In this document: positions 19,090 through 29,158 of the stretch, piece after piece
How the letters are laid out: the number at the start of each line of letters is the position of its first letter
Position numbering within the stretch: the stretch's first letter is position 1
Assembly (NCBI GenBank): GCA_949738465.1
Contig: CATJBQ010000250.1
Location: forward strand, 1 to 64,000
Source of the DNA: an uncultured Lachnospiraceae bacterium
GTDB lineage: Bacteria; Bacillota; Clostridia; Lachnospirales; Lachnospiraceae
DNA length: 64,000 nucleotides
Reading direction: 5' to 3'
Position numbers and translations under genes: made by a program
The notes under the pieces: generated by a model
The model's input: only the letters and a program-made list of their open reading frames with translations
Database searches by the model: none
Told to the model about the DNA's origin: nothing

Positions 19090-20733
19090 CTACTTTGCGT
19101 CCATCCAGGTGTCGGCGGGCTCCCATGCAGACGCATGATAGAATCCCCACTGGCAATCATGCACATTTTCGTATACAAAGGTTGCCAGCGGCTCCGTATA
19201 GAGCGGCAGTCCGAAAAGCGCATACTCGTCATATACTTTTTCCTGCAGGGACCAGGAAAGCTGCTGCTTCGTCTCCTCATCCTTCGCCGTCTTGATCTGT
19301 TCCAGGATGTCCAGGCAATCCTGGGGATGGAGAATCGCCGGTGCATAATAGGCTCCGTCTGCCAGCAGATGACGGCTCATATACAGGCTTAAGTCCGGCG
19401 TAATGGTAAAGTAATGGAACATTAAGCCATCCCAGCCATTGACCATCATATCGGAAAGCTTGTTGTCGTCGATCTGCTCCACCGCCGCACGGATGCCAAC
19501 TGCATCCAGATATTCGGAAATGGATACGGCATAGCCGTCGCTGCGTTCTGTGTACAGGACGGTATCGAAACCGTCCCCATAGCCAGCCTCTGCCAGAAGC
19601 GCTTTTGCCTTTTCCGGGTCATAAGCGTAACCCTTCACATTGGGCGACCAGGTGGAAGCGCCCTCCACGGCCCACTGATTGATCTTCTGCTGGTATCCGA
19701 AGCCGATGCCTTCGACCAGAGTGTCTACATCCACCGCATAGCACATTGCCTGGCGCACCTTCGCATCCGCCCAGGGAGAATTCTCTGCCGCGCTGCTGCA
19801 GATAAGGCCCGTTCCCTCACAGCCAATTCCGGTAAGATTTGAAAGCTTTGTAAAGCCCATGGAATCCAATTCCATATTGACACGGGTGTAATCACAGTGT
19901 GCCAGAATATCAATCTCCCGATTCTTAAACGCGTTTAAGAGCGTTGTGGAATCCTCAATAATCTGCATATCGATTCCGTCCAGATAAGGCCTGCCCTCCT
20001 CAAAGTAATTCTCATTCTTCTCGTAGGAAATGCATACCCCTTTCTCCCACTCCTTTAATACGAAGGGGCCGGTACCCACCGGATTCTCCCGGGCCCATTC
20101 CACACCGTTTTCCTGCACTGCCGTGGGAGACATGTAGTAAACCATGTAGCCAATGCTGTTCAGGGCGGAAGAATTCCAACTGCTCAGATGAATAACTACC
20201 GTGCTTTCATCCGGCGTCTCAATGGATTCTACCTCGGCCGTCTCGCTCCGCTTTGCCTCCACGTACTGCTCGATGTTCCATTTTACCGCTTCGGCGTTAA
20301 AGGGTGTCCCGTCGCTGAAGGTAACGCCCTCCCGCAGCTTGAAGGTCAGTGTCTTCGATTCATAATCCGACGACCACTCCGTGGCAAGATCCTCGCACAG
20401 CGCGCCTGTTTCATCGTAATTGCACAAGGAATTGAAATTCAGCCTCAGATATTGAATGTTGGTATTGGAGCCACATTCCGGCGTATACCCCAGCACGGAG
20501 GGCGATAAGTAGCTGCCCACCTTCAGCACACCGCCATACACCGGCTCCCCGGACGCGGGTTCCTTCTCGTCCGTATCTGCCTGTCCCTGATCCTCCGTCT
20601 CCGCGGGCGGCTGCTGTTCTTCCTTCGGATTCCCTTCCTGGTTTCCTTCCGCGGGCTTCTGGGGCTGTTCGCCTCCACATGCGCTCAATGCCATCGCCGC
20701 AGCCAATACAAGTACTAAAAACCTTTTTTTCAT
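19090..20733 (-). CDS. Peptide-type ABC transporter substrate-binding lipoprotein (SBP family 5)
   Basis: MKKRFLVLVLAAAMALSACGG lipobox; FKLREGVTFSDGTPFNAEAVKWNIE; GTGPFVLKEWEKG. Confidence 0.95.
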   Translation of the reverse strand: MKKRFLVLVLAAAMALSACGGEQPQKPAEGNQEGNPKEEQQPPAETEDQGQADTDEKEPASGEPVYGGVLKVGSYLSPSVLGYTPECGSNTNIQYLRLNFNSLCNYDETGALCEDLATEWSSDYESKTLTFKLREGVTFSDGTPFNAEAVKWNIEQYVEAKRSETAEVESIETPDESTVVIHLSSWNSSALNSIGYMVYYMSPTAVQENGVEWARENPVGTGPFVLKEWEKGVCISYEKNENYFEEGRPYLDGIDMQIIEDSTTLLNAFKNREIDILAHCDYTRVNMELDSMGFTKLSNLTGIGCEGTGLICSSAAENSPWADAKVRQAMCYAVDVDTLVEGIGFGYQQKINQWAVEGASTWSPNVKGYAYDPEKAKALLAEAGYGDGFDTVLYTERSDGYAVSISEYLDAVGIRAAVEQIDDNKLSDMMVNGWDGLMFHYFTITPDLSLYMSRHLLADGAYYAPAILHPQDCLDILEQIKTAKDEETKQQLSWSLQEKVYDEYALFGLPLYTEPLATFVYENVHDCQWGFYHASAWEPADTWMDAK

Positions 20734-20803
20734 GTTGTCCTCCTTCTCTTTCGGGCGTATGCCGTATGTAATCTGACCGCTCTGTCTCATTTGGTCTAAA
20801 ATT

Positions 20804-20832
20804 ATTTTAATATCATCTATATAATATGTCAA
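20804..20832 (-). promoter_or_regulatory. Putative sigma-A promoter TTGACA-N17-TAAAAT with palindrome TAAAATTATTTTA over the -10
   Basis: Minus TTGACATATTATATAGATGATATTAAAAT upstream of the SBP; palindrome at 20797-20809 is a candidate GntR operator. Confidence 0.6.
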
Positions 20833-21043
20833 CAATTTTGAACCAATTTGCTCCTCTGGACAAAACAGGCGACTATACAAAATAGACAATCGCGTTTTCC
20901 TTGTGATTGCAGGCTTTTCGCCGTTTTGTTCTTTTATTTCCGGAAAAATTGTGAATAATTTTGTTAATTTTCACTATGAGTGGTTTAAGAATTATATTGA
21001 CTTGTATGGTGTTCATCTTGCGACGGCTTCGTGGTTATCGATT

Positions 21044-21870
21044 TTACCAGGCCCCCAGACACTCCCGCACCCGCTCCAGCGCCCGCCCGGCATACAGAGA
21101 CGGCTCGTTCAGATACGCCGTAACCAGTTCTATGGTTGCCCTTTTGTCGTACCCATACCGCCTCATTTCAGCCAGAAGCTCCGGCAGCGGCATCCGTCCT
21201 TCCCCCGGCAGCAAATGGGTCTCATCGGTTCCATTACTGTCCACCAGGTGGAGATGCTGCATATCAGATCCCAGTTTTGTCAGATAATCCACCACCGGCT
21301 CCCCCTCCACAAAGGGAACTGCCACGTCGCACATCCCCGAAAGATACGGGGAATGGATCCGTTCCAGAATTCCGGCCAGGCAATTGGCGCTGGTACATAC
21401 GTTCGTCTCAAAATGTGTCAATGGCTCCAGCAGGATCTTATGATCCAGCTTTTCGGCCTTTTTGCATAAGCGAAGCAGCGACCGGTCCAGCCGGGTCCGG
21501 ATCTCTGTCTCCGTAGCCGTATTCCCCGCATGCCCCGCGGAGATCAGCGTATACTCCGCTCCCAGGGCTTTTCCCATCTCCAGGGCCGTCTCCAGGTACA
21601 GCATCGCATCCTCCCACTGACAGGCGCTTCCCATCATATAATTATAAGGATAGCCGTTATGCTCCGGCGTATACACCGCCACCGGCATTTCGTATCGGTC
21701 CACAAAAGTTAAAACTTCCTTTAATTCTCCCTTTTGCAAGTCAAAAGCAAAAGCGTGGGGCCTTCCGCCCAACAGTTCAATATAGTCATATCCAAATCTC
21801 TTTGCATCCGCAAAAGCTTTCTCCAGAGGATACCGCTGATATCCGCTGGTAAACATTCCGATCTCCATTG
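21044..21870 (-). CDS. Sugar-phosphate isomerase/epimerase, FrlC-like (fructoselysine 3-epimerase family)
   Basis: MEIGMFTSGYQRYPLEKAFADAKRFGYDYIELLGGRPHAFAFDLQKGELKEV...EPLTHFETNV...GMCDVAVP; adjacent to FrlD-like kinase. Confidence 0.82.
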
Positions 21871-21897
21871 AATTTCCTTCTTCCTTTCCGCGATATT

Positions 21898-22695
21898 CTA
21901 CCAGGCCCCAACGTACTGCAATGTGACGCTGCTGCTTTTTGCCCCCTGCTTCATGCAGTCCTCTAATTCCTTCCCTTCCAGAATTCCCACCAGGAAGCCG
22001 GCAATATAGCTGTCCCCGGCTCCCATGGTATCCGCCACGGGACAGGGAACGATCCCGCACCGGAGAAATTCCTTTCCGTCAAAGGCAACGCTGCCCTTTT
22101 CCCCCAGCGTCACAACCACCACCCGAGGCCCCCGGGCCTGCATTTTTTTCATGAATTCCTGCAGTTCCTTCTCCTCCCCCTCATCATAAGAGAAAAACGC
22201 GTAATCCACAAAGGGCAGCGCCTCCTCCACCCGTTCATCCGTCAGCTTCGTTGCAAAATCAAAGGCCACCGGAACACCTCTTGCCTTTATTTTGGGAAGC
22301 TCCCCCTCGATCTTTCCCCAGATTCCGGTCACCACCAGATCATGGCTGCACAGGAAATCAAGATCATTCTGCCGCAGGGCAAACTCCGCAAGGACGCCCT
22401 CCTCATACTCTCCTAAAATCCGTTCCCCGTCCTTGATTTCCACATGCGTGACGGCCGTGTGCCCAAAGGCCACCCGGATATGGGAGGTGTCAACGCCCTT
22501 CTCCGCAAGCGCCGCAATCATCTGCTGCCCGTAAGGGTCGCTTCCCACCACGCCGGTATAAGACGCCGTACATCCCAGCCGTGCGGCATACACAGCCACA
22601 TTCACCGGATTTCCTCCCGGGAACGCCTCCTTCTGTGCGTCATAAACGTCCATGCAGTTATCGCCTGCACATGCAATTCTGATATTACTTCTCAT
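21898..22695 (-). CDS. PfkB-family kinase, FrlD-like (fructoselysine 6-kinase)
   Basis: IACAGDNCMDVYDAQKEAFPGGNPVNVAVYAARLG...PVADTMGAGDSYIAGFLVG. Confidence 0.85.
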   Translation of the reverse strand: MRSNIRIACAGDNCMDVYDAQKEAFPGGNPVNVAVYAARLGCTASYTGVVGSDPYGQQMIAALAEKGVDTSHIRVAFGHTAVTHVEIKDGERILGEYEEGVLAEFALRQNDLDFLCSHDLVVTGIWGKIEGELPKIKARGVPVAFDFATKLTDERVEEALPFVDYAFFSYDEGEEKELQEFMKKMQARGPRVVVVTLGEKGSVAFDGKEFLRCGIVPCPVADTMGAGDSYIAGFLVGILEGKELEDCMKQGAKSSSVTLQYVGAW

Positions 22696-23776
22696 GCTGC
22701 TCCTCCGTTTTGTCATTTATTTTATAAGTAATCTGCCGTTCCATTTCCAGGAAAAGGGGATGCTCCCTCCAGCGGTCCAGATCCGTGGGAATCCAATAGG
22801 AAAGGCACTGAAAGCAAACCACATCACAAAGAGGACGCACCTGTGCCAGAATTCCATCATCCGCTTCCTCCCGGTCCTCTCCCTTTGCCAGAATGCCCGA
22901 AGGCCCCAGAAGATATACCTTGTCCGTAATAACCTGCAGGGCATGGAAAATCTCTCTGACCCGCTCGCCGGCCTCATCGCCATTATCCAGCAAAAACACC
23001 GTATACTCCGGCGTCAATTGTATATTGGGACCATGAAGAAATTCCTCTATCTCACAGGCCATCACCGGAATTCTGACCGTTTCCCCAAGCTTCAGCGCCC
23101 CTTCCAATGCCGTGCCATAATTCGCCCCGGCTCCACAAATAAACGCCTTGGAAAGGGACAGCATTTCCTTTTGATGGCTTTTGTAAAAATTCTCCGCCCT
23201 CTGGTACATCGCCCGGTTCTGGTATGCGGCGCCCTTAAGCTCATTAATTTTCTCCCGATAGGCCGCATCATCGATCTGCCCGGATGCCAGGCCCGTTTCT
23301 AAGGCAAAAAGCATCAGGAATAACGCCAGGGTCACATACCCGATGGTCACATATCCCACCGTCTCCTGTCCCACGCCATAATCCACACAGCAGTCTGCCG
23401 CCTCTCCTGCCGCTCCGGGGTTTCCCGTCACCAAAATGGTTTCCCGCCCCTCCTGCCGGAATTTCTGCATCGCATTGCGGATGTTCGAGCTCCTCCCGCT
23501 CTGGGAAATAAAGAAATAGAAGTAATCCCATCGGATTTCTTCGTAATACCGAAAAGAATAAGGCATATAAATCCGGACCTGTACGCCTAAGCATTTCTCC
23601 ATATAGGGTCTGGCCGATACCGCCCCATGATAGGAAGAACCGGAGGCGATCAATCCGATCCTCCGATTCCCATTCTCCCTGTATTTTTCCACCAGAGGCT
23701 TTACAAGCTCCCTGGCATTTGCAATATTCTCCAAAAGCTGTTCCGGCTCCTTCTTGATATAATCGATCATTTTCAT
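22685..23776 (-). CDS. SIS-domain protein (GlmS-isomerase-like)
   Basis: IGLIASGSSYHGAVSARPYMEK...FISQSGRSSNIRNAM...CGAGANYGTALEGALKLGE...EIEEFLHGPN. Confidence 0.88.
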   Translation of the reverse strand: MKMIDYIKKEPEQLLENIANARELVKPLVEKYRENGNRRIGLIASGSSYHGAVSARPYMEKCLGVQVRIYMPYSFRYYEEIRWDYFYFFISQSGRSSNIRNAMQKFRQEGRETILVTGNPGAAGEAADCCVDYGVGQETVGYVTIGYVTLALFLMLFALETGLASGQIDDAAYREKINELKGAAYQNRAMYQRAENFYKSHQKEMLSLSKAFICGAGANYGTALEGALKLGETVRIPVMACEIEEFLHGPNIQLTPEYTVFLLDNGDEAGERVREIFHALQVITDKVYLLGPSGILAKGEDREEADDGILAQVRPLCDVVCFQCLSYWIPTDLDRWREHPLFLEMERQITYKINDKTEEQHEK

Positions 23777-23809
23777 CTGTCCGTCGCCTCCGATTCCATG
23801 CCCCATACG

Positions 23810-24805
23810 CTAATAATCCAGTCTCCGGTAATAACGGCGGATCTCCATGGGATGGCAGTTCAGCCGTTCCAGATGGGCATCGATCCGCTGGGTGACGGCA
23901 TGCATCACAAGATGGGACAAGGCTCCCCGGAACTGCGGGCTGATCCCCGGCAATTCATAATCCTTCGTATCAATAATCGTGTAATTCGCGCAGACGCGGG
24001 GTAAAAAGGCGGCCACACGCTCACTTAAGCACCGCTGGGAATCCTCGCCCACAAACACCGTCACCGCCGTATCCCGGTCAATGATCTCCAGCATTCCGTG
24101 GAAAAATTCCGCACTGTGGATGGACCTGGTCCGGATCCAGTGCTGTTCCTCCCAATAACACATGGCATAAGAATAGGTCGCCCCATACTGGTTGCCGGCT
24201 CCCACAAAATAATGGATCGCATCATCCTTATGCTTCCTGGCAAATTCCTCCCCCAGCGCATCGGCCCTCTTCTCCACTTCCGCCAGATCAACGGCCAGAT
24301 GCTCCTCCAGCTCCCGGTAAAACCGGTCGTATTCCGGAAATTCGCCTGCCTGGTACATAAACCGGTCCGCCACCATGAAAAATTTCAACTGCTCGTTTCC
24401 GGGATACGCCACTTCATAATCCACCAGAGCCGCCAGCTCCGCCGTCTCCTCGTCGATAAAGCCTAAAACCTTTGCGCCCGCCTCCCGGGCTTTTTGGACC
24501 CCTTCCACCATTTCCACAGTATTGCCGGTTACGGAAGAGATCACCACAAGGCTCCCCGCCCCAATCCGCCGGTTTCCCGTGGCCAGATATTCGGCGGCAT
24601 TTTCCACAAAAAACGGCAGTTCTGATCTTTCCTTCATATGTACTTCCACCTGCAGACAGGAAGCATAGGTACCCCCGATTCCCAGCCAGCAGAGATTCCG
24701 GTATCCTTCCCGGCAGATTCCGTCTACGATCCCGTTAATTTTTTCACGAAGTTTCAGTGCTCCGTTTACACTGTCAATCTGTTTTTGTTCCTCGAATTTC
24801 AACAC
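23810..24805 (-). CDS. SIS-domain Amadori deglycase-like enzyme (FrlB/GfrF family), copy B
   Basis: WLGIGGTYASCLQVEVHMKERSELPFFVENAAEYLATGNRRIG...YSYAMCYWEEQHWIRTRSIHSAEFFHGMLEIID; clearly paralogous to 14051-15046. Confidence 0.82.
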   Translation of the reverse strand: MLKFEEQKQIDSVNGALKLREKINGIVDGICREGYRNLCWLGIGGTYASCLQVEVHMKERSELPFFVENAAEYLATGNRRIGAGSLVVISSVTGNTVEMVEGVQKAREAGAKVLGFIDEETAELAALVDYEVAYPGNEQLKFFMVADRFMYQAGEFPEYDRFYRELEEHLAVDLAEVEKRADALGEEFARKHKDDAIHYFVGAGNQYGATYSYAMCYWEEQHWIRTRSIHSAEFFHGMLEIIDRDTAVTVFVGEDSQRCLSERVAAFLPRVCANYTIIDTKDYELPGISPQFRGALSHLVMHAVTQRIDAHLERLNCHPMEIRRYYRRLDY

Positions 24806-25571
24806 TGTCAGTTCCTCCTAATTTCTCCGGGAGCTGCCAATCTGCCTGATTTTTATAAAAATTAACCGTATAGCCACACAGATCCTCTCTGGTATAGGTC
24901 CTTGTATATTCAATCGCCCGGTCATGGTTGTCATAACTGGTGCACTCAAACATAAAAACCGGCAGAGAAGCGTCAATCCCCAGCGCTCTCGCTCCTTTTT
25001 TATTCAAATGGGTAATATTTAACGTTTGAAACGCCTGCTTCAGTTCCACCCCGAAAAACTCATACGTCTCATAGATGGAAAACACAGCCAGATCCACATT
25101 GATCAATTCCGGAAGGATATACTCCGGGATATAAATATCCTCCAGGGAAAAAGGCGTATCCTCCACATAGCAGATCCGCTTGATATAGAAAACCGGTTCT
25201 TCCTCCCCAATTCCAAAAATTTTCGCAAAACGCCCCCCTGCCGGACGAAGGCTCTTGACCAGCACCTTGACCTTGGGGGTCTTATTTTTCCCGCGTATGG
25301 TTTTGGAAAAACCGTCCAGGGTATACAGATTCTGCTCCAGCTTCTCCCCCACCACAAATACGCCTTTGCCCTGTACCCGCCTAAGCAGCCCTTCCTTCAC
25401 CAGCGTGTCGATAGCGCTGCGCACTGTCAGGCGGTTGATGCCGTAGGTCTCAGCCAGGGCATTCTCCGACGGAATGGCCGTTCCCGGCAGAAACTCCTCC
25501 TCTTCGATTTTCGTCCGTATCACTTCCCGAAGCTGTAAATAAATCGGTGCGTTCTGGTTTCTTTTTTCCAT
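24774..25571 (-). CDS. GntR-family regulator with UTRA-type domain (cassette B, type 1)
   Basis: APIYLQLREVIRTKIEEEEFLPGTAIPSENALAETYGINRLTVRSAIDTLVKEGLLRRVQGKGVFV. Confidence 0.93.
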   Translation of the reverse strand: MEKRNQNAPIYLQLREVIRTKIEEEEFLPGTAIPSENALAETYGINRLTVRSAIDTLVKEGLLRRVQGKGVFVVGEKLEQNLYTLDGFSKTIRGKNKTPKVKVLVKSLRPAGGRFAKIFGIGEEEPVFYIKRICYVEDTPFSLEDIYIPEYILPELINVDLAVFSIYETYEFFGVELKQAFQTLNITHLNKKGARALGIDASLPVFMFECTSYDNHDRAIEYTRTYTREDLCGYTVNFYKNQADWQLPEKLGGTDSVEIRGTKTD

Positions 25572-25574
25572 GTC

Positions 25575-26303
25575 TTATTTCCTCGCTAACCTGCTTGTAA
25601 ACTGAAGCTTATCGGACCGCGCAACGGTCTTAAACCGCTCGATGAGCCGTCCCGCTTCATCCCGCACTTCGCCGGACAGATAGAACAGGGCCGTCCCCGG
25701 CGCAATCTCCAGAATCTCCGCCTCCTCCGGGGTGGCAAAGGTAATCCGGATCTTCTCACTGCCCGAATGCCCTGTGACACCGTAGGTTTCCAGCACATCA
25801 TAGAGGGATTCCCTGGAAAAATCATGCTGGAGAATACCGTCATAGCCGTCGATCTTCACCTCGGTTGTCTCAATCATCACCGGCGTTGCATCCAGCTTCC
25901 GCAGACGGACCAGATGCAGCACCTTATGGCCAAGGGGAACCGCAAAGGCCGCCGCCTGCTTTTTATTGCACTCGGTCATGCGCTGCTCGATCACCACAGA
26001 CTCCAGGCTTCTCCCCAGTTCCCTGGCCCGCTCCGAGATCGATTCCAGATCCTGCAGATTCCACTTAAGCTTCGGTTCCTTCACAAAGGTTCCGGCCCCC
26101 GTTTTATTATATAAGACGCCCCGCTCCATCAATTCCCAGATGGCGCTGCGCAGGGTAGAGCGGTTGAGATCCCACATCCCGCACATCACCCGTTCCCCCG
26201 GCAGCCTGTCGTCCGGTTTCAGATTCTGTTCCTCCAGATAGAGCAGTATTTTCTCCACGGCCTCCTCATGTGGCGTAAGCTTATATTCCTGTATGATTGC
26301 CAA
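25575..26303 (-). CDS. GntR-family regulator with UTRA-type domain (cassette B, type 2)
   Basis: KILLYLEEQNLKPDDRLPGERVMCGMWDLNRSTLRSAIWELMERGVLYNKTGAGTF. Confidence 0.93.
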   Translation of the reverse strand: MAIIQEYKLTPHEEAVEKILLYLEEQNLKPDDRLPGERVMCGMWDLNRSTLRSAIWELMERGVLYNKTGAGTFVKEPKLKWNLQDLESISERARELGRSLESVVIEQRMTECNKKQAAAFAVPLGHKVLHLVRLRKLDATPVMIETTEVKIDGYDGILQHDFSRESLYDVLETYGVTGHSGSEKIRITFATPEEAEILEIAPGTALFYLSGEVRDEAGRLIERFKTVARSDKLQFTSRLARK

Positions 26304-26412
26304 TTTCCTCTCTCCCTCTGCAAAAAATTTACTGCTTTTATTTTATCATATTTTTTTCGAAAATGGTAAAATTTTGGCAAGGCATTTGGCAAAACCGGAA
26401 TCCGCGCGAACG

Positions 26413-27342
26413 TCAGTTCTTTTTTCCAAACTGTATGGCAAGCTTGGCATAGAAATCCTCCATGGTAAACCTTGCGTCCACACGCCGGTAAACGCGGATG
26501 GGGCGATTGTTCTGATGATGGATATAATGCATATCCTCATCCACCACAGGGGCTGGGATCCAGTCATAATTCACCGCCTCCAGTTCCTCCAGAAGCACGG
26601 TGATCCCCGCCTGGTCTCCTAAGCCCCAGCACTCTCCATGGGGCCAGATCTTCTCCCCTCCCATTCTGGTATTGTACTCCGCCATACGGGTGAAGAGATA
26701 ATTTCCGATTTCAGAGCAGGGCGCTACGCGGTATTGAAGCTCGGCCAGGGTTACGGAAATCTGCTTGTATACATCCATGGGAATCTGCCACAAGGGCATG
26801 GACGATTGGAACACCACATTGGCCGCCGCAATATCATTCCACAGATTGAATTCTTCCCCGCCGCAAGGGTAGGGGCCTCCGCCGATCCACACGGCCGTCA
26901 TGCGGGAACAGATTTCTGGCTTCATCAGTATGGCGCTGGCCAGATCTGTCACCGCCCCCTGGCACACAATAAAAAGCGGGTGGGGATCCTCCCTCATGGC
27001 TTCCCGGATGATATATTCCGCCCCTTCCGAAGCGACAGGCTCCCTTTCTCCCGGCAGACTGCCGCAGGCTCCCCGAAAGACACGGCCCCCGTATTCCTCC
27101 CGGACTCCCATAAGGCTAAGGATATGCAGAATCTCCTGGTAACTGGCCTCCATGGTATTTGCCTTTCCATAGATCTGGGGATAGCTGTCAAAATGACCTG
27201 CCACAATTCCCGTGACAAGAAACTTCGGCGTCAGCAGATGGTGGGCCAGCGCAAACTGGTCATCCGCCTCGTTCATACAGTCCGTATGCACGATCACCCT
27301 GTATTTTTTCTCATCCGGTACCTCAAATAAATACTGAAACAT
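26413..27342 (-). CDS. Nucleoside hydrolase-like protein
   Basis: YRVIVHTDCMNEADDQFALAHHLLTPKFLVTGIVAGHF...GAVTDLASAILMKPEI...AVWIGGGPYPCGGEEFNLWNDIAAANVVF. Confidence 0.8.
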   Translation of the reverse strand: MFQYLFEVPDEKKYRVIVHTDCMNEADDQFALAHHLLTPKFLVTGIVAGHFDSYPQIYGKANTMEASYQEILHILSLMGVREEYGGRVFRGACGSLPGEREPVASEGAEYIIREAMREDPHPLFIVCQGAVTDLASAILMKPEICSRMTAVWIGGGPYPCGGEEFNLWNDIAAANVVFQSSMPLWQIPMDVYKQISVTLAELQYRVAPCSEIGNYLFTRMAEYNTRMGGEKIWPHGECWGLGDQAGITVLLEELEAVNYDWIPAPVVDEDMHYIHHQNNRPIRVYRRVDARFTMEDFYAKLAIQFGKKN

Positions 27343-27357
27343 TTCTTTTCCCCTTTC

Positions 27358-28197
27358 CTATGATTTTACTGCCCCGGAAATTCCTTCCACGAAGTAGCGC
27401 TGGAAAACCAGATATACGATCAGCACCGGTATCACGCAGATCAGAACGCCCGCGCACAGGTAGCCGTAATCCGTCCCATGCTCTCCCACGAAGGTCATAA
27501 GCCCCACCGGAACCGTTTTTTTGTAGGTATCGTTGATGATCACGCTGGCCAGAAGATATTCGTTCCAGGTAGATAAAAAATCGGTGATAATCAGCGTGGC
27601 AACGGCCGGCTTCGTGATGGGCATAATAATCTTATAGTAAAGCTGCCATTTGGTACACCCGTCGATGCGCGCCGCCTCGTCAAGCTCCCTGGGGATTCCC
27701 CGCATGAACCCCCGAAGGATCAGGATTCCGATGGAAATACCAAACCCGATGTATACAAAAATCAGTCCATGAAAGGTATTGATCCAGTTGATTTTGTTAA
27801 AAATCACATTGATGGGCACCAGGGCCACCTGCATGGGAAGCATCATACCGATCAGGAAGAAGATGAAAATCCCCGTTTTATGCCGGATGTTTGTCCGTGT
27901 CAGCGCAAAGGCGGCCAGGGATTCCACAAAAATGCCAAGGGGCACCTTGATCACCGATACCAGCAGATCATTTTTCATATACATGAAAAGCCGGCCCTTT
28001 GTCATGGCATTCACAAAATTGCTCCAGGCAATCTGATCCGGCAGCTCAAACAGACTCAAACCGCTGAAAAAATCCTGTTTTGATTTCAGGGAGGTGGCCA
28101 CCACGGCCAGGACCGGTACGATCCAGATGATTCCAATCAGGATCAGAATCAGATACAGAACCGCTTTTTTCCCATATTTTTTTGTTTTCCCAGACAT
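27358..28197 (-). CDS. Carbohydrate ABC transporter permease (MalG-type)
   Basis: LRGFMRGIPRELDEAARIDGCTKWQLYYKIIMPITKPAVATLIITDFLSTWNEYLLA. Confidence 0.95.
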   Translation of the reverse strand: MSGKTKKYGKKAVLYLILILIGIIWIVPVLAVVATSLKSKQDFFSGLSLFELPDQIAWSNFVNAMTKGRLFMYMKNDLLVSVIKVPLGIFVESLAAFALTRTNIRHKTGIFIFFLIGMMLPMQVALVPINVIFNKINWINTFHGLIFVYIGFGISIGILILRGFMRGIPRELDEAARIDGCTKWQLYYKIIMPITKPAVATLIITDFLSTWNEYLLASVIINDTYKKTVPVGLMTFVGEHGTDYGYLCAGVLICVIPVLIVYLVFQRYFVEGISGAVKS

Positions 28198-28210
28198 CGC
28201 AATCCTCCTC

Positions 28211-29083
28211 CTATTCGTCCCTGGCGGAAAATGACACGTAGGGCACAATCACGACCAGAGAGATCAGCAGCATCACACAGGCCACCGCCGTACCCGTCCC
28301 CACATGGTTGTACTGGAAGGTCTGGGTATACATATAGGTGGACAGCACCTGCGTGGCATTGTTGGGGCCGCCGTTGGTCAGACCACAGATGATATCGTAT
28401 ACGTTGATGGCGTTTACAATCAAGGTGGCAAGGACCATAACAAAGGTTTCCTTTAACATGGGAATCGTAATCCGGAAAAATTGTTGTATGGAATTCGCCC
28501 CGTCGATAAATGCGGCCTCCTGGATTTCGCCAGGTATGGTCTGAAGTCCCGCCAGAAACAGGATCATGGGCTGGCCAATCATCTGCCAAATCGCCGCCAC
28601 AAAAAGCGCATACAGGCTGACCTTGGGATCCGAGATCCAGGTCTGGCGGTAACTAAGGCCGATCGCATCAAAAAACCAGTTGAAAAATCCGATATTGGGA
28701 TCATACATCCACCGCCAGATAATGGAGACGGCAATGGGAGCAATGACACAGGGAAAATACAAAAGTCCCCGGAACAGAGTTCTTCCTGCAAATTTTTTGT
28801 TCAGCATCACCGCAAACAAAAGCGAGATACTGGTTGTCACTACAATCGTCAATAGTACCCAGATAATGGTATTCACCAGGGATTTCTGGAAAACCTCATC
28901 TGCCGTAAACAACTGGATATAATTCCCAAGCCCCAGGAACTTCATCTCTCCAACGCCGTTCCAGTCATGCATACTGATAAACAGCGAATATAGTATGGGA
29001 ATCACGATGACAGCCACATAAATGACAAAGGCCGGAACCAAAAACATGTAAGCTCCCGGATCTGCTTTTCTTTTTCCTTTCAT
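28211..29083 (-). CDS. Carbohydrate ABC transporter permease (MalF/UgpA-type)
   Basis: FLAGLQTIPGEIQEAAFIDGANSIQQFFRITIPMLKETF. Confidence 0.95.
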   Translation of the reverse strand: MKGKRKADPGAYMFLVPAFVIYVAVIVIPILYSLFISMHDWNGVGEMKFLGLGNYIQLFTADEVFQKSLVNTIIWVLLTIVVTTSISLLFAVMLNKKFAGRTLFRGLLYFPCVIAPIAVSIIWRWMYDPNIGFFNWFFDAIGLSYRQTWISDPKVSLYALFVAAIWQMIGQPMILFLAGLQTIPGEIQEAAFIDGANSIQQFFRITIPMLKETFVMVLATLIVNAINVYDIICGLTNGGPNNATQVLSTYMYTQTFQYNHVGTGTAVACVMLLISLVVIVPYVSFSARDE

Positions 29084-29110
29084 ACTGCTCCTTCCTCTGC
29101 GGATGGGATT

Positions 29111-29140
29111 CCAGGAAACATACGTTCGTATGTTTCCTGG
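29111..29140. promoter_or_regulatory. Strong hairpin CCAGGAAACATACG-TT-CGTATGTTTCCTGG between SBP and permease genes
   Basis: Perfect 14-bp arms around a 2-nt centre; no U-tract after it in the minus direction, so more like an mRNA stabiliser/attenuator than a terminator. Confidence 0.7.
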
Positions 29141-29158
29141 CCGTCCTTAAAAGCCTGA

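Noticed and set aside
21043-21912. Identical ATTyTACCAGGCCCC at the 3' ends of the FrlC- and FrlD-like genes
   Set aside because: Both proteins end in GAW plus stop; too short to distinguish chance from a shared signal.
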